DNA of 64,000 nt from assembly GCF_030269925.1 (NCBI RefSeq), contig NC_085117.1:3224001-3288000 (forward strand). Reading direction: 5' to 3'. Of this stretch, positions 21,959-34,545 are shown in pieces. This stretch comes from Bombyx mori (taxonomy: Eukaryota; Arthropoda; Insecta; Lepidoptera; Bombycidae). The first letter of the stretch is position 1, and each line of letters begins with the position of its first letter. Below the pieces are notes generated by a model. The model saw only the letters and a program-made list of their open reading frames with translations, was not told the DNA's origin and made no database searches. Position numbers and translations under genes: made by a program.

Positions 21959-22504
21959 CATACTGGTCTTAAACAAACTTTTAGGGTGTTTTAAAAGTTT
22001 CCCTATTGTCTGATTGTTGAAATTTATGAGCAAACATTGCAAATACACATTTGTATAGATTAGATCAGTCATTCAGTGTTGTCTGCATTAAGGCAATATT
22101 ATTGATATAATATTTGATTCAGTTTTCTATGAGTCCTAGAAAGAATTAAAGCTTTACTTTTACAGTTTAAGCTCTCTCTTTATTAATTGTTGTTTATTGA
22201 TTTTTCATTTGTTTCATAATTATGTGTACATTATAATTTATTCATCTGTGACTTATTAAAACTGTAAAATATTTGAAACATTGGAAATAAGATAATTACA
22301 TAAATAAATGCAAGATTAAATCGTAAAAGTAATTTGAATTATGATGTTATTGTTGTTTTGGATTGGGGCATAAATTTTTCTACATTTTTGGGGTTATGGA
22401 ATGAGCATATCTGACATCAAGAATAAGCTCACCTGACGCAAAGCTGAACCGCAAAAGTGCAAGTTTAAACTATAAAAGATAATCATTTAGTTAATTTGCC
22501 TCAC

Positions 22505-22605
22505 CTGAACAAACTAGGATACTCAGAACTCCTCTTCAGACATTTAGATCTGAATAACCATAATTTGTTGAGTATGTGTCTGCATATATGGCACAAATGC
22601 GAATC
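22505..22605 (-). CDS. ZAD-C2H2 zinc-finger protein, second half of ZAD
   Basis: Short exon with acceptor TATGTCAG and donor AG|GTGAGG. Encodes DSHLCHICRHILNKLWLFRS followed by KCLKRSSEYPSLF. The C-x2-C followed by a hydrophobic/aromatic helix with F..KC is the second zinc-ligand pair and helix of a ZAD (zinc-finger-associated domain), a dimerisation module typical of insect C2H2 proteins. Ends in phase 2 and joins the exon at 21232 to give Ser-Glu-Asp-Val-Pro. The exon with the first ZAD C-x2-C and the start codon should lie further right on this strand but was not identified. Confidence 0.7.
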
Positions 22606-25600
22606 CTGACATAACTGGAAATGAAAATAATCATCTTAATTAACCTGTATCTCTCTTCTAAATGATTCAGACTTAGTTAGCCACAATGCACGGTGTTCTA
22701 AAGAGGCTATATTTTATTCCAATCCAAATGTATAACATTAGGTGCCTTATGTCTATGTGTTAACAGTTATGGTGAGAAACATTTATGCATAATGTGGACT
22801 TATTGTATAGGTATTTTTATATTTCGATGATGGCTTATAAAAATTACACATTGTGAGCACTTTTAACCTTTTTAGTGCTGAACTTATTTTCACATATTTT
22901 GCAGAAAGGATTTTTGAAAAAAAATTAAGATAAATTTATAGCAACATAATTATAAATGTTATTAACGTGTTAATCACATAGGCCGGGTTGGCGCAGGATA
23001 ATCCAGGAGATTGATATCAAAGGAGGCGGCGACTCTCAGAAAAGTGGATTATCAACGCAAGGAAGAACTTATTAAAAACGATATAAGTGCGCGCGCTAAG
23101 ACACGTCCGTATAGGTCGATACCTAATACCTATTATCAAACTTCGCAATAGTCGGTATTCCGACGCACTGCACTTCATACGCCTTAATAAAGAGTCGATC
23201 TATCGACGGTTCGCGCTCCAAAATTTAATCAAAACACAGTTTCTTTGGAGACACAAGATGAATATTTCATTTTCTGTCGATCAATCGTAAGTTATGGATA
23301 GATACAATTATTTCGTTGCCTATTTCCTTCGTTTAATTTAAATACGTAGGATTGTTATTGAAATTTAAAGTTATTTAAAACATACATTCATTCCTATGAC
23401 TTCGCGATATTTCTCGCGCGTCGCCTCGTTTGTTATAGAGTTGATCGTGCTATGGCAAACGAAACATAGGAACGACGCCATCGTTGAAACCATTCAAAAA
23501 TCTCAAAATACACATGTAGACACAAACTGCACTTTTATTTAATCATTAATTTTGTTAATGGTCAACTTTAGGACGTAAGTAGGTAAACCACTGGAGAGGT
23601 AAACATAAACAGCTGAACTTCAAAAACTCTTTTGACATTTATGACATTTCTTTCCGTCTGTCTATTAGACAGGCAAAGGAAACATAACCCATACATTGGT
23701 TTTTACTAAAGGACGAAACGATATCTGGTGTATGTAAAATTAATTAAAACTTGATTGGACTATTTGAATTGAATACATTTTTGAAATTTACTGTATAGAT
23801 AATGAATAGAAGAATGTCATGAAATGAAGTGAAATTAGGCAATACTGTAGGTGTTAGTTGAGATAAAATCTAAATAAGTAACACAAACGGGATTTTTTTG
23901 GAAGAGTCCGAGAAACAAATAACACCGATTTTGTTTTCTTTTTCCACAGTTGTGAACATTTAAAAATGCCAAAAAGTGAAAAACTCACAATTATTACACT
24001 TTTAAACACGAAGAAATTCTAAATTACCAAAACTAAAACACCTTTATATTTTTAACATTATTTTATCAAAGTTCTGGCTTAAAGCACTGAAACACGTATA
24101 AAATACAGCTATTTATTAGCTTTATTTCGTTTTTGTTTTGGGAAATAGTGTAGCAGTATTTTTGTTTTGGTCCACCAAGTTATATCCACTAAACTATAGT
24201 ACTAACCTGAACTTAACAAAATTGCATAATTCCAACTATAAGGGTAGTCTGTGAAAGAATTATTTAAATTACTGTTAGTTAGATTTTAAATAAGACTCTT
24301 CTAACCCATCTTTCAGATATAAATATTGTTCCATAATAAAAACACGTTTTCACAAGTCTGTGTGGTGTTAATGCAGCAAGTTACGAAATTTTATAGTAAG
24401 AAGCCGAAAGGATAAGCCGTTTCAGACCACTATAAAAGGTTTTGAAATCGATTTTTCTACTCGACTAAAAGAAAAGTCACATGTCAAATACTACATCACC
24501 AACTCATGTCAGAGTCGTCAGAATCAAAGAAAAAGAAATAAATTCGTGCCTTTGGATTCAGGAAAAATAATATTACGAAACTAGTGTAAATTACGTTGTA
24601 AATACAGCAATTTAACTGTAACATAACTTTGAATGTATTATTTTGAGCTTAAGTATGAGTGTCTATGCATTTTCGTTTTAAACAAACCGTATGTTTTGTG
24701 ACTCGTGTACGGCAGTGAAAAATCGCAAGTTTAATTAGTTTCTTTGGTCGAGACCGGGACTGGTTCGAAAAAAAATTAGGAAGTGGTAATGCATGAAGTA
24801 TTTCCAGTGTTCCGGATGCAGAAGAAAATAATGCAGTTTGAATTTCGAATAGAGAATAAAACTTTTTTATGCTAAGCGATAAAATTACATCCGTAAGTAT
24901 GTACGTTTTCGTGAACCAAATTTAATTAGGGAGAGAAATTCAGCTATTTGTTCAACACATCTCGGTGATGTAATATTTATTATGCGACAATCCAAATAAT
25001 CCGTATTAATATAATTGGCTTATCTTAAATTGTCTATTTTGAGTTCTTAGTGGGGTACCAAAGCAATTGACTTCCGTGACTCTTATATTCTAAATGCACC
25101 CTAGCTATTATTCTTGTAATATTTATATCTTTGTCACAACATTTTACTATTAAAGTAAATTAAATTAGCTGTCAAAAATTGTTCACATTAACAACTTTAT
25201 TGTGGATGTCAACATAATTTTCATTTCATGCATGAAGGAAAAATAACAAACTCCATAGGTTTATTTGAAACAATTCTTGGCCCATTAATAAGTTTCTAAG
25301 TAACTATACTTATTTATTAATAGAAGAATTTGGTACTTTTGTTGGAGGTCTTGGCTTTTTAATTATTTTTATGCTTCATAAATTATAAGTCTACTTGTAA
25401 AGTGCTTAATGAAGTTATTGGATGGGATTTTAGTTATTGATCCTAGGGTTTAATTGTGTAAATTTGATTTGATTAACTTAAGACTCCTGAAAAAAAAATT
25501 TTTATTTTAGCATTAATGTGTCTCCTATTTTGAGAAATCCAAATAGGGAAGATCTTTTGCAGCATGGGTGTTAATACTGAATATACCAACACACCAAATG

Positions 25601-25890
25601 TTGTTATTCTGAACTTTTGTTTTTCAAAGTTTATCTTGAAAATGTCAATGGCTCTATATAGGTTTTTGTTTAGAATATTCTGTTCTACAAAAGCTACCGT
25701 TACACTGCCATGCATCTCATGGGATACCGTAATTCTCACATCTAGAGCACTAAGAAATCTAAATAGTAACATCTAAAATATGAAGGTTGGTAAAGAGGTG
25801 CTTTCTCTCAAAATTAAGTTTCATACTATTGAAAATAGAATCGAAATGAGGTAAAGTGGCCTGATATAATAAAACATATTAATAGATGAT
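22606..25890. other. Upstream/intergenic region of zinc-finger gene
   Basis: AT-rich. The first ZAD exon and promoter of the - strand gene should be here or further right but could not be located. 23050-23280 is a copy of a repeat also found at 54050-54190 and 61400-61520 (cgaaccgtcgatagat core). A 99-codon open frame (25473-25772, -) has hydrophobic stretches but no recognisable family. Confidence 0.4.
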
Positions 25891-25894
25891 TAAC

Positions 25895-26150
25895 TTGGTT
25901 GTTCAGTAGTTAGCAGCTCTGACCGTTTTGCTGAGGGCTGTGCATTCGATTCCTACATCTGGCAAATTCGTGTGATGAACAGGTTTATTTACTCTTTGAC
26001 TGGGTGTTTATTATCTATATATGTATATATTTAAATGTGTATAAGTACGTATGTTAGTCTCTGGTACCCACAATACAGGGAATTCTAAATCTGGGCCAAA
26101 TGGCAGTGAGTGATTTGTGGCCAGCTATTTATTACTTCTAAATATTTATT
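25895..26150 (+). mobile_element. tRNA-derived SINE (not Bm1)
   Basis: tggttgttcagtagttagca, then a B-box-like tgcattcgattcctac, then a non-tRNA body (tctctggtacccacaataca). A related head is at 46125-46235. Confidence 0.5.
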
Positions 26151-26639
26151 ATATAAATAGTCTTTAATTAATACACCCCTATCAACACTTTTTAAGATGA
26201 GTTACCGAGAAAGTAATTCTTAATTACACACATGTTGGAAAGATGTGTAAGAATAGTAATTGGATACCAAACATGTTTTGCCACTATGTCTGCAGCATGT
26301 GTATCGAATATAATCAATTAATTATTTGGCATAATATCTCTGTCTGTATCAGTAAAAGGCTTAGAACAGCCATTTTTTAAATGTATACTAAAAAATTATT
26401 GAGACAGGCCATTCAGAGAATTCTGAATTTATTTCTTTTGAATATTACCCAACAATCAATACTTTGGAACTCTAAACACATATTTTTTTAGAATGGTTAC
26501 AAACTATCAGCAATATCAATGTTAATATCACTATTGAAGATCTGTGAAGTGGATAGATAAGAGAAAGATAGATCAAATTTAAACTACATATAAGCTGACA
26601 AAGTAAAGAAATACTTAAATAAAATTAGATGTTATTTTT

Positions 26640-27092
26640 ATTTTTTATTATGCTTGGATGGGTGGACAAGCTCACAGTCCACCTGGTGTTAAATGGTTAC
26701 TGGAGCCCATAGACATCTATGACGTAAATGCGCCACCCACTTTTTAGATATAAGTTTTAAGGTCTCAGTATAGTTACAACGGCTGCCCCACCCGTCAAAC
26801 CGAAACGCATTACTGATTCACGGCAGAAATAGGCAGGGCGGTGGTACCTACCCGTACGGACTCACAAGAGGTCCTACCACCAGTAATTACGCAAATTATA
26901 ATTTTGCGGGTTTGATTTTTATTACGCTATGTTATTCCTTCACTGTGGAAGTCAATCGTGAACATTTGTTGAGTACGAATTTCATTAGAAAAATTGGTAC
27001 AAGCCTGCGGGATTCGATTCGAACATCGGTACACCGGTAGATACGAATGCACCGGACGACTTATCTTTTAAGCCACGACGACTTCAAAAATG
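26640..27092 (-). mobile_element. Full-length Bm1 SINE
   Basis: Runs from the tail (poly-T side, gatgggtggacaagctcaca) through gtaattacgcaaattataat and gaacatttgttgag to the tRNA-like head (gcaccggacgacttatcttt, then aagccacgacgactt). One of two nearly complete copies in the window. Confidence 0.9.
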
Positions 27093-27257
27093 TGTGTTAC
27101 GACTTCAAAAATCTCAGCTCTGTGTTAAGAAACCAGAATATAGAGAGAGTTAAATCTGAGCCCCAATGCAAAACAGTTTGTCTAGTATGGAAAGTACTTA
27201 GTACAAAGTAAAATTTAGAAAGTAAATATGGGTAATAATACAGTATAATATGTATAA

Positions 27258-27672
27258 TCTCACGGATCGTTTGGAGCCTCTGGGTCTGCAAAGGGACTTT
27301 GGTTCCCTTTGTATTTCGTACCGTATGTTCCATGGGGAGTGCTCTGAGGAATTGTTTGAGATGATAATAACATCATCTCGTTTTTACCATGGCACCGCCA
27401 CTGAAGTAGAGTTCATCCATATTACCTGGAGCCACTGCATTCATCCACAGACATCTTTTTTGCCACGTACAATCCGGCTTTGGAAAGAGTTCCCCTCCAC
27501 GGTGTTTCTCCTGCACTATGACGTATCCTTCTTCAAACGAGGCTTGTGGAGAGTACTGAACTGTAGGCAGCGGCTTGGCTCTGCCCCTGGCATTGCTGAA
27601 GTCCATTGGCGACGGTAACCGCTCACCATTAGGTGGACCGTGTATGCTCGTCTGTTTACAAGGGTAATAAAA
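27258..27672 (+). pseudogene. BMC1-type LINE 3' end with ORF2 C-terminus remnant
   Basis: Open frame encodes LEPLGLQRDFGSLCISYRMF and later FLPRTIRLWKEFPS, FFKRGLWRV and LGSAPGIAEVH, the C-terminal end of a non-LTR retrotransposon ORF2. It is followed by the LINE 3' UTR (ggcagcggcttggctctgcc, then ggcgacggtaaccgctcac) and an A-rich tail. A less damaged copy is at 50612-51060. 5'-truncated, dead. Confidence 0.75.
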
Positions 27673-27689
27673 ATATATATAATAATAAT

Positions 27690-27880
27690 ACGTTAAGTGG
27701 TTACCGGAGTCCGTCAATAAAGTAAATGCCATCACCCACCTTCGGCCTTGTGTTCTTGGTCTCATTTTATAGTAATAAACTGTAGTTGCCATCTCAAGCT
27801 GAAGCGCATTACTGCTTCACAGCAAAAATAGTCTGGGCGTTTTGTTAGCCTACACGTGTAGGTGCCACCACTTTTCCTAC
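27690..27880 (-). mobile_element. Diverged Bm1 SINE fragment
   Basis: acgttaagtggttaccggag, then agcgcattactgcttcacag: old reverse Bm1. Confidence 0.6.
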
Positions 27881-27950
27881 TTCTGCATCGAAACAGCTTC
27901 GGTTTGAGGGGTCAAGGTCACAGCGGATTTACTGTCACCTAGTTCTAAGC

Positions 27951-27995
27951 CAGTGGTCGGCAACCTTGTCAACCAAAAGAGCCAAATATAGATAA
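27951..27995 (+). mobile_element. hAT-like terminal inverted repeat
   Basis: cagtggtcggcaaccttgtc resembles the termini of hAT-family elements. No transposase and no clear partner end was identified. Confidence 0.35.
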
Positions 27996-29039
27996 CACAT
28001 AATATATGAATTTGATTCAATGAGGTATTTTTTTAACATATATATGTATATTTGTAGCCTTGTGTGTCGAAAAATATTTAAATTAGTGTTTTACAAGGCA
28101 AGATAATAAGTAAGTGTTCCGTTTCTAAACACTAAACATTTCGCGCAAAGCGCTGAAACTGCGATGCTTTAAGACAAATATTTTTTTGTATGGAAACTAG
28201 CGACATCTCGTAGCGGATGCCCCTAAACTTGTATGCTGTTAAAGTTAAGGCATTTTATGATTGTATAACTAAACACAGAAATAAAAAAATTAGTAAATCA
28301 TACAAATCTTTATTTGTTATAGACAAATTGATAAGTTTTATCAATTTGTGGCTACTGAAAATTTACAAAATCCGTCATTAAAAATAAAATATAGGATAGG
28401 TAATATGTTTACAGGAGCAGTGAGAACATAATCGAAGTGAAGCCATCTAGTGGCCGACGCCCTTAAACATTTTTGTTGAGTGCTTGAATTGCTTATCTGT
28501 AACTAATTTATGTGTATTATCTATGATTTCACGAATGAGCCGTAGCCGAGAAAACGAAAGAGAAAAAAAATTATAATCCTGTTTTTTGTCGGGAGAATAT
28601 CACATTTGTATTTACACGACCTATTTTACGGTTCAAGGTTTTATCGCGTGTGTGCAGAGAGAGCACAGTTCTGTTGTAGCGATAGTGTTAATATCGTTAG
28701 CGCAATTATCTGTTTAGTTTCGTTTTTTTAATGTTCTATGCGTCTAGCTTATACTTCGTTATTGTTTTTTAAAGTTTTTTTTTTATTAAATTTGTTTTCG
28801 TAATTACCGGGCGGGCGAGACAACGCAATTCGGCGAGGCTCGAATAAAAAAAAATCGATGCTTTTTTTTATTTTTTGTGTGTTTTTAGTGTGTTTTTACC
28901 TCAAATCGACTATTTGGCTAGTTGATGTTTTTTTTTTAAATTCGTTTAAAAACTGATGTTTTTCATGTGGCAGGAGCAATTTTGTCAAGATTTATTTAGT
29001 TTAGTAGTTTTTTGAGTATATCAGAAGAAGTGTGAAAGT
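27996..29039. other. AT-rich region, no gene seen
   Basis: No convincing open frame. 28600-28860 could contain the promoter or an untranslated first exon of the ORP gene downstream, but nothing specific supports this. Confidence 0.3.
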
Positions 29040-29245
29040 AGCCCCGGTACGTAAGATGTATGGAAATCTTAGTGCAAGGTAGAGAGGGAAGAGGTTGACC
29101 GAAGAAGACATGGATGGAGTGTGTGAATGACGATAAGAGAGAGAGGAGTGAGTGTTGAGATGACGGCTGATAGAAGAGAATGGAAGGGAAAAATTAGCTG
29201 TGCCGACCCCACCTAATGGGATAAGGTGGAGAAAAAGAAGAGTAG
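29040..29245 (+). pseudogene. Non-LTR retrotransposon ORF2 C-terminus remnant
   Basis: Broken frames encode RGRRLTEEDMDGV, VSVEMTADRREWKGKISCAD and PT.WDKVE, the typical end of an RTE-like LINE reverse-transcriptase ORF, with a premature stop and frameshift, then an AAG-rich tail. Confidence 0.6.
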
Positions 29246-29280
29246 TTTTTGAGTTAAACCCTATTGAGACCCATTCTTAC

Positions 29281-29665
29281 TTATTGCTCAGAGATATGGG
29301 TATTCAGGAAAAAGTATGAGAATCGTCTGCTTGTGTTCGAGTGAAAGATCCGAAGATCGGTGCTGTGCAGGAAAACGATGTATGAAGGACGGGCGAATAA
29401 TGACGAGTTCTATGATATTTATAAAGACCCTAATATCACAAAAACTATAAAAATTGGTCGCCTGCCATGGGCAGGACGTGTAGTAGATAGAGGAAACCAG
29501 AATGCCAAGACAACTGTCATATGGCAAACCATAGGGCCGCAGAAGACGTGGCAGGTCCAAACTCGATGGTTAGAAGGCGTAGAGTAAGACCTGAAAGTTG
29601 TTGATGTCAAGAACTGTAAGGAGAAGGTCATGACCAGGCTAAGACCTATCCTAAGCGTAAAGATG
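29281..29665 (+). pseudogene. Non-LTR retrotransposon ORF2 C-terminus remnant (second family)
   Basis: Encodes RLPWAGRVVDRGNQNAKTTV, then GPQKTWQVQTRWLEGVE and, after a stop, DLKVVDVKNCKE: the WAGH...RPK..RW..G...D pattern at the C-terminus of many insect LINE ORF2 proteins, here interrupted. Ends in a short ATG/GAT repeat tail. Confidence 0.6.
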
Positions 29666-29844
29666 ATGATGAGTTTTTGAGTTAAATAATGAATTAAATA
29701 TTAATATTGACTTTGAGGAACTCTTCTTCGTAATCGATGAGTTCGACAAGGACGGTGACTTGTGCTTGACAGGCCTAAAAGCACCTAGAGTGAAGAAGTG
29801 AAGAAGACAGAATCCGACAAGACACGTTTTTTTTTAATTTATTG

Positions 29845-30075
29845 CTTAGATGGGTGGACGAGCTCACAGCCCACCTGGTGTAAAGTGGTTACTGGAGTCC
29901 ATAGACATCTATAACGTAAATGCGCCACCCACCTTGAGATATAAGTTCTAAGATCTCAGTATAGTTACAACGGCTGTCCCACCCTTCAAACCGAAACGCA
30001 TTACTGTTTCACGGCCGAAATAGGCAGGGTGGTGGTACCTACCCGCGCGGACTCGCAAGAGGTCCTACCACCAGC
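29845..30075 (-). mobile_element. Bm1 SINE, 5'-truncated
   Basis: Reverse Bm1 from cttagatgggtggacgagct to gtcctaccaccag. Confidence 0.9.
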
Positions 30076-30538
30076 TCAAAATGTTTCGGGCGATGGCGGC
30101 TTTGCGTTGCCTCGCCTGTGTCGAAATTAGCGGCGGCCAGGATAAGAGGCTAATTGTGTCGCGCCGCTTTGTCGAAGTAGCGTTTTATAGATATCGTATC
30201 GTCAATATGCCGATACCTAGACATAGGAGGTCGAAGTTGATAGAACTGTCATACTAAGAGCTTATCAAACTATAAACATATCGCTTCATTTTAAGAGAGA
30301 TAAAATGCTGTCTTTTAAATGATAAACTTTAATCTGTACACTGGTATCGATTTTATTAGATAGATTTTTAAATATTACGTAAATATATTTATAATATTTA
30401 TGTATAACGACATTTTCAAATGTAATGTTTGAATAAATTTCAAAACGTCCGGTCAATTTGAAAAATGTGCGCACTTATCAAGAACGAATGACGAAACAAT
30501 TCTCTATATATAATATTTCTTCTGCGCGTGTGTTTCTC

Positions 30539-30662
30539 AGTGAGCCCATAGACATCTACAACGTAAATGCCGCCACCCATCTTGAGACGTGAGTTCTAAG
30601 GTCACAGTTTTTACAGTACAACGGCTCTGCCCCGCCCTTCAAACCGAAACGGCATTAACGCT
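30539..30662 (-). mobile_element. Bm1 SINE fragment
   Basis: tgagcccatagacatctaca through accgaaacggcattaac, reverse Bm1, both ends lost. Confidence 0.75.
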
Positions 30663-30689
30663 GTTGATGTCTGTGGGCTTCACTAGGTG

Positions 30690-30860
30690 GGACGTGAGGT
30701 CGTGAGGCCTCTGAAGAGCTCTTTGCTAAGTTTCTGCCCGGATTTTATCAGCGGGTCGAGGTTCCGATCCGGTAGTAGATTCAACGAAGCACTGCTCTTG
30801 CTAGGGCTAGTGTTAGAAAGTTCCCTCAGCCAAGCCCTGGGTGTTCTTCGACCAGCCAAG
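30690..30860 (+). repeat. Interspersed repeat (gctcttgctagggctag family)
   Basis: Forward copy of the repeat described at 15035-15190. The open frame through it is chance. The following 30860-31515 is AT-rich with no gene seen. Confidence 0.55.
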
Positions 30861-31515
30861 ATGGGGCCGGAATAGATTTTGCTGATTTGACGCTGCTACC
30901 TTGATAGAGCTTAATGGCAGATAGGCAGCCAAAAAAACGTAATATAATCATAACACATGTTTGAGTTTTTGTAATGTGTTTATTTTCAACCATTCTATTT
31001 TTATTACAGGTCTATTTTCCTTCCTGTTATCCTTTCCTTAATTCAGTAACATTCCAGAAAAAAAAAGCAAAAAATATTTGTTTGCAATGAAAATTTCATT
31101 CCATTTTAAATTCCCTTTCAAAAATTCGTAGATAATTCATATTAATAATTATGGTCATTAAAAAAAAAGCACCAAATTATTGATCGTGAATGTAAAATGA
31201 TTCTAAAATAGTTTTTAATAATATTGTAATTAATTTATATAAAAATTAAATATAAATATCATATGAATGAACAATTAAAATGTCTAAATATAGTAATGAT
31301 TGAAAATGCACAACGCAATTAATTGTAATTAATTATATGTAACTAAGTAAATTAAATTGAATATTTGAAAACTTGATAAATGATTAATTGAATTAAAAAC
31401 AAACCAAAGAATTAAACTAAGGTTAGGTGACCATTAAAAAAAAAAAAAAACTACACGCTACATTAGAACTTTTCCTTCATCGGCTTATTTTCATTATGTG
31501 GTGACTGTTCTTGTC

Positions 31516-31632
31516 ATGATGAGTTCCTCTCCCGTCGTTGAGCATTCCTCCCCTTCCACCACCCCCTCGTCACCAGCTCTGAGGCCCGACAGCGGACACT
31601 TTCACTCCTCAACACCAAACTACACCGGCAGG
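31516..31632 (+). CDS. ORP8: ORP5/8-like lipid-transfer protein, first coding exon (long form)
   Basis: Starts at the first of two consecutive ATG codons and ends AGG|GTAAGT, 39 codons, phase 0. Encodes a Ser/Pro/Thr-rich disordered N-terminus (MMSSSPVVEHSSPSTTPSSP...). Assigned to the ORP gene because it is the nearest upstream coding-like exon in phase with 33388 and because ORP5/8 proteins have such N-termini. It may extend upstream as 5' UTR. ORP8 symbol follows vertebrate OSBPL8, the closest recalled sequence; insects have a single ORP5/8-type gene as far as I know. Confidence 0.6.
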
Positions 31633-31734
31633 GTAAGTGGAAGAACAATGTATGTTTTTTTACACGCGACTAATTAGCTAGTTCTATATATCAACTGCAT
31701 AGTCTAAAACAAAGTCGCTTTCTCTGTCCCTATA

Positions 31735-31908
31735 TCCCTATGTATGCTTAAATCATTAAAACTACGCAACGGATTTTGATGCGGTTTTTTTTTATAGTGA
31801 GTGGAGTGATTGAAGAGGAAGGTTTATATGTATAATAACATCCATTAAATATAGGAGAAATCAATAATAAATTATAGCTTCGGAAGCGAAGCGAGGTCGG
31901 GTCGCTAG
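31735..31908 (+). mobile_element. Helitron 3' part
   Basis: aaactacgcaacggattttg, then ggaagcgaagcgaggtcggg and terminal CTAG before T. 5' end unclear. In the first ORP intron. Confidence 0.6.
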
Positions 31909-31937
31909 TGTGCATAACATATTTAAATCTAATTGTG

Positions 31938-32025
31938 CTTAGTGCGAGTTTTTCAACGTTCTCGGTAATGTAAAAGTTAACTCAAATTTGTGTGAAGTTG
32001 GAACAGCGCCCCTAGCGGCAAATGA
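31938..32025. mobile_element. Palindromic MITE (cttagtgcgag family), left half
   Basis: cttagtgcgagtttttcaac through agcgcccctagcggcaaat; the right arm is missing or replaced. Confidence 0.6.
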
Positions 32026-32831
32026 ACATATTTGGGAGATAATGACAAAGGGAAGATCTTCCACCGAACGGGTGAGATTTCTCGGTATACCGACGGTCCG
32101 AATGTTGTTGTTCAGAACTTGTACATACACAAACTCAGCTTGGAAATGTCGTTAGAGCCGGATTTTCTCAGTCTCTCAGTTAGGTCTTCTTTGGAGGCGC
32201 TCGGGCAGTTTTTATTAAACCACATCCCTCGTGGCTGAGCCTTTGTTCGCCAATTAGTCCTGGAGAAACTGGAAAGGCGATAGGGCTATCAGTATTCGTT
32301 CCTTCCTAAAAAAATGGTCTTAGTGTGATTCAAATTCACAAGTCCAATATTTTTATGTTGTGTAGTAGCTACCGCCACAGGTACTTACATATCAAGCTAA
32401 TACAAAAGCCTGTTAAAAAAAGTCCCACACATAATACCTATTCTCGCAATTAGCCTTGACCGTACTGTAACATGCTACGTTCATTTCACTATATGTATGG
32501 TCCTAGGGTACTTGGCCGGTACATAGGGTCCTCGTAAATTGTCTCCACTTCACCCGGTCTTGCGCTTTTTCCTTAAAATCGCTCCAGGTCAGGCCGGTAT
32601 TCCTCACGGGGCGTTGCTATGTGTGTACAGCGAGACCAGGTCTTCTGCCACATTAATTATAAACACTATTATTTAGTATACGCCAGGGTTGCGGGTAGAC
32701 TCAGTCGACCAGCACTTGGAGTAGGATTTATAGGTCCGTCCGTCACATGCTCTGTGGACCATCTGATAATCTGGTGCTAGCGGTGCAGGAGTGCGTTGTT
32801 TTGCGACTCGCCATGACAGGTCGCGTGGGAG

Positions 32832-33078
32832 ATACTGGTGGTAGGACCTCTTGTGAGTCCGCGTGGGTTGGTACCACCGCCCTGCCTATTTCTGCCGTGA
32901 AGCAGTAATGCGTTTCGGTTTGAAGGGTGGGGCAGCCGTTGTAACTATACTGATGTCTTAGAACTTATATCTCAAGATGGGTGGCGCATTTACATTGTAG
33001 ATGTCTATGGGCTCCAGTAGCCACTTAACACCAGGTGGGCTGTGAGCTCGTCCACCCATCTAAGCAATAAAAAAAAAG
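32832..33078 (+). mobile_element. Bm1 SINE, 5'-truncated
   Basis: Forward Bm1 from atactggtggtaggacctct to catctaagcaataaaaaaaa, well conserved; 310 bp upstream of the ORP exon 2 acceptor. Confidence 0.9.
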
Positions 33079-33387
33079 ATCAAAATTAGGACCCGACCAT
33101 TAGATGACGCGACGCGGATTCATCGACCCTGACCCAATTAAATTCTCGACAGAAAACGATATAGTAGTTTCTTTACTTGTGCGCATCGTAGTCCCAATTG
33201 AAACCATGTTAGCTGTTGCTGTTACCACTTCCGCTACCAGTTTTTTTCTCGCGTTTTGTATTGTCATTATGTTATGTGTGAAATGAATATTCGAGGTTCG
33301 AGGAAATTTTACGTTCGTCTCATTATCTTGAACCCAAAATTTTTTAAGGTATGAATTGTACACGTGTTTTTATTTTATTTTATTCAG

Positions 33388-33454
33388 AAGCATCAAAATC
33401 CACCGTTGAACGTCGTGCTCCCGTCAGCGGCGCCGACAACAACGCCCATATACG
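33388..33454 (+). CDS. ORP8: ORP5/8-like protein, exon 2 (long form)
   Basis: Acceptor ttattcag, donor G|GTGAGT. Encodes KHQNPPLNVVLPSAAPTTTP plus IY, disordered. Ends with one base of a Gly codon that the next exon completes (GGC). Confidence 0.65.
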
Positions 33455-33977
33455 GTGAGTGCGCTCTTTGTCTAGTCGCACAAGGTATGGTTACGCCGGT
33501 AAGAGTAACGCCATCTATCGCCGAATAGCCGAATGAATATAGAAGGATCTAGTAGCATTTAGAACGCTCGAGAAGTACAACGCCATCTATTGCCAGATAT
33601 CGGAAACACGTAATCGGTCGAGCTGTTTCGGAGTCTATGTGGGATCTAGTGTTACAAAATTATTGTTATGCGCTGGGGTTCGGGATAAATAACTGTTCCA
33701 CCTAAGTACAACTTAAAACTGTATAAGCACTTAGAAAACTTAAAACACTTCACAAACAGGGTGAATCGTTTCGATATGTGTTTGCGCTATTTGATAATAG
33801 ATGACGTTACACTTCTCGAGCGCTCTCAATATTACTAGTTCTTTTTCTTTTGTTATTCGTTTCTGCTATTCGACGACAGATGGCGTTAATCTTAGCGACG
33901 TAACAGTAATATGTTGGTCGGGTATTGACGTATGTCTATTAAGGCGATAACAAAAGCTTCATTCGAAATTTTTTTAG

Positions 33978-34084
33978 GCGAACCAACTTTGACTCCGCCG
34001 CCGAGGTCACCCGGTGCGGCCGCCGTGACTCCTGCCTCGGGAGATTCGAGGGCCCATCCACCGGACGGAACCTCCTCGGATAAG
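33978..34084 (+). CDS. ORP8: ORP5/8-like protein, exon 3 (long form)
   Basis: Acceptor attttttttag, donor AAG|GTAAAC. Completes Gly and encodes EPTLTPPPRSPGAAAVTPAS and a Ser/Asp/Pro tail; disordered. Ends on a complete codon. An unclassified repeat begins about 45 bp after the donor. Confidence 0.65.
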
Positions 34085-34129
34085 GTAAACCCGTTGTTTC
34101 TGTCTTATTGTCGCGATCGATCTAGACGA

Positions 34130-34545
34130 GACTTTGGCGGGAACGCGACGAGCGAAGTTGTGTGATTTGTTTTATTTTATCTACTTAGTGTTTCTTCAGG
34201 TTTAAATGTCTAATAACGGTGGCTTATTAACTGTTTAAATATCTGTGAAAGTGTACAAGTGTGAGAAAATGAAACAAAGCCGCTGTACGTAACTTCTCGG
34301 GATCATCCAAAAAGTTCACTAAAAAAATCTCAGTAAATGAGACCACCATTTTACTGAGATTATATTTCAACCCATATCATCTCATTTCATTTAAATTCAT
34401 CCCAGTTGATTCATGTCTGAAATTAATCATCTTCATTTCATTTCATTTCACTCCATATTATCATTTTTCATAAAAATAAGAATAGAAATTAAAATAAGAC
34501 ATGACCTAAAGATCTTAGTAACCAGGTCATAAAACCGCTTTAAAA
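34130..34545 (+). repeat. Unclassified interspersed repeat, copy 1
   Basis: Shares, in opposite orientation, most of 52490-52865: actttggcgggaacgcga, tagtgtttcttcaggtttaa, aactgtttaaatatctgtga, aaaatctcagtaaatgagac and ccaccattttactgagatt. The two ctcagtaaa/tttactgag words form an internal hairpin. Starts about 45 bp after the donor of ORP exon 3. Confidence 0.7.

Noticed and set aside
25473..25772. 99-codon - strand open frame with hydrophobic stretches, considered as a chemoreceptor fragment
   Set aside because: No receptor signature, no clear splice sites in phase, AT-rich composition.
33932..34165. Independent 77-codon gene
   Set aside because: Only 33978-34084 is coding; it fits as ORP exon 3 by acceptor, donor and phase, and the rest is intron.
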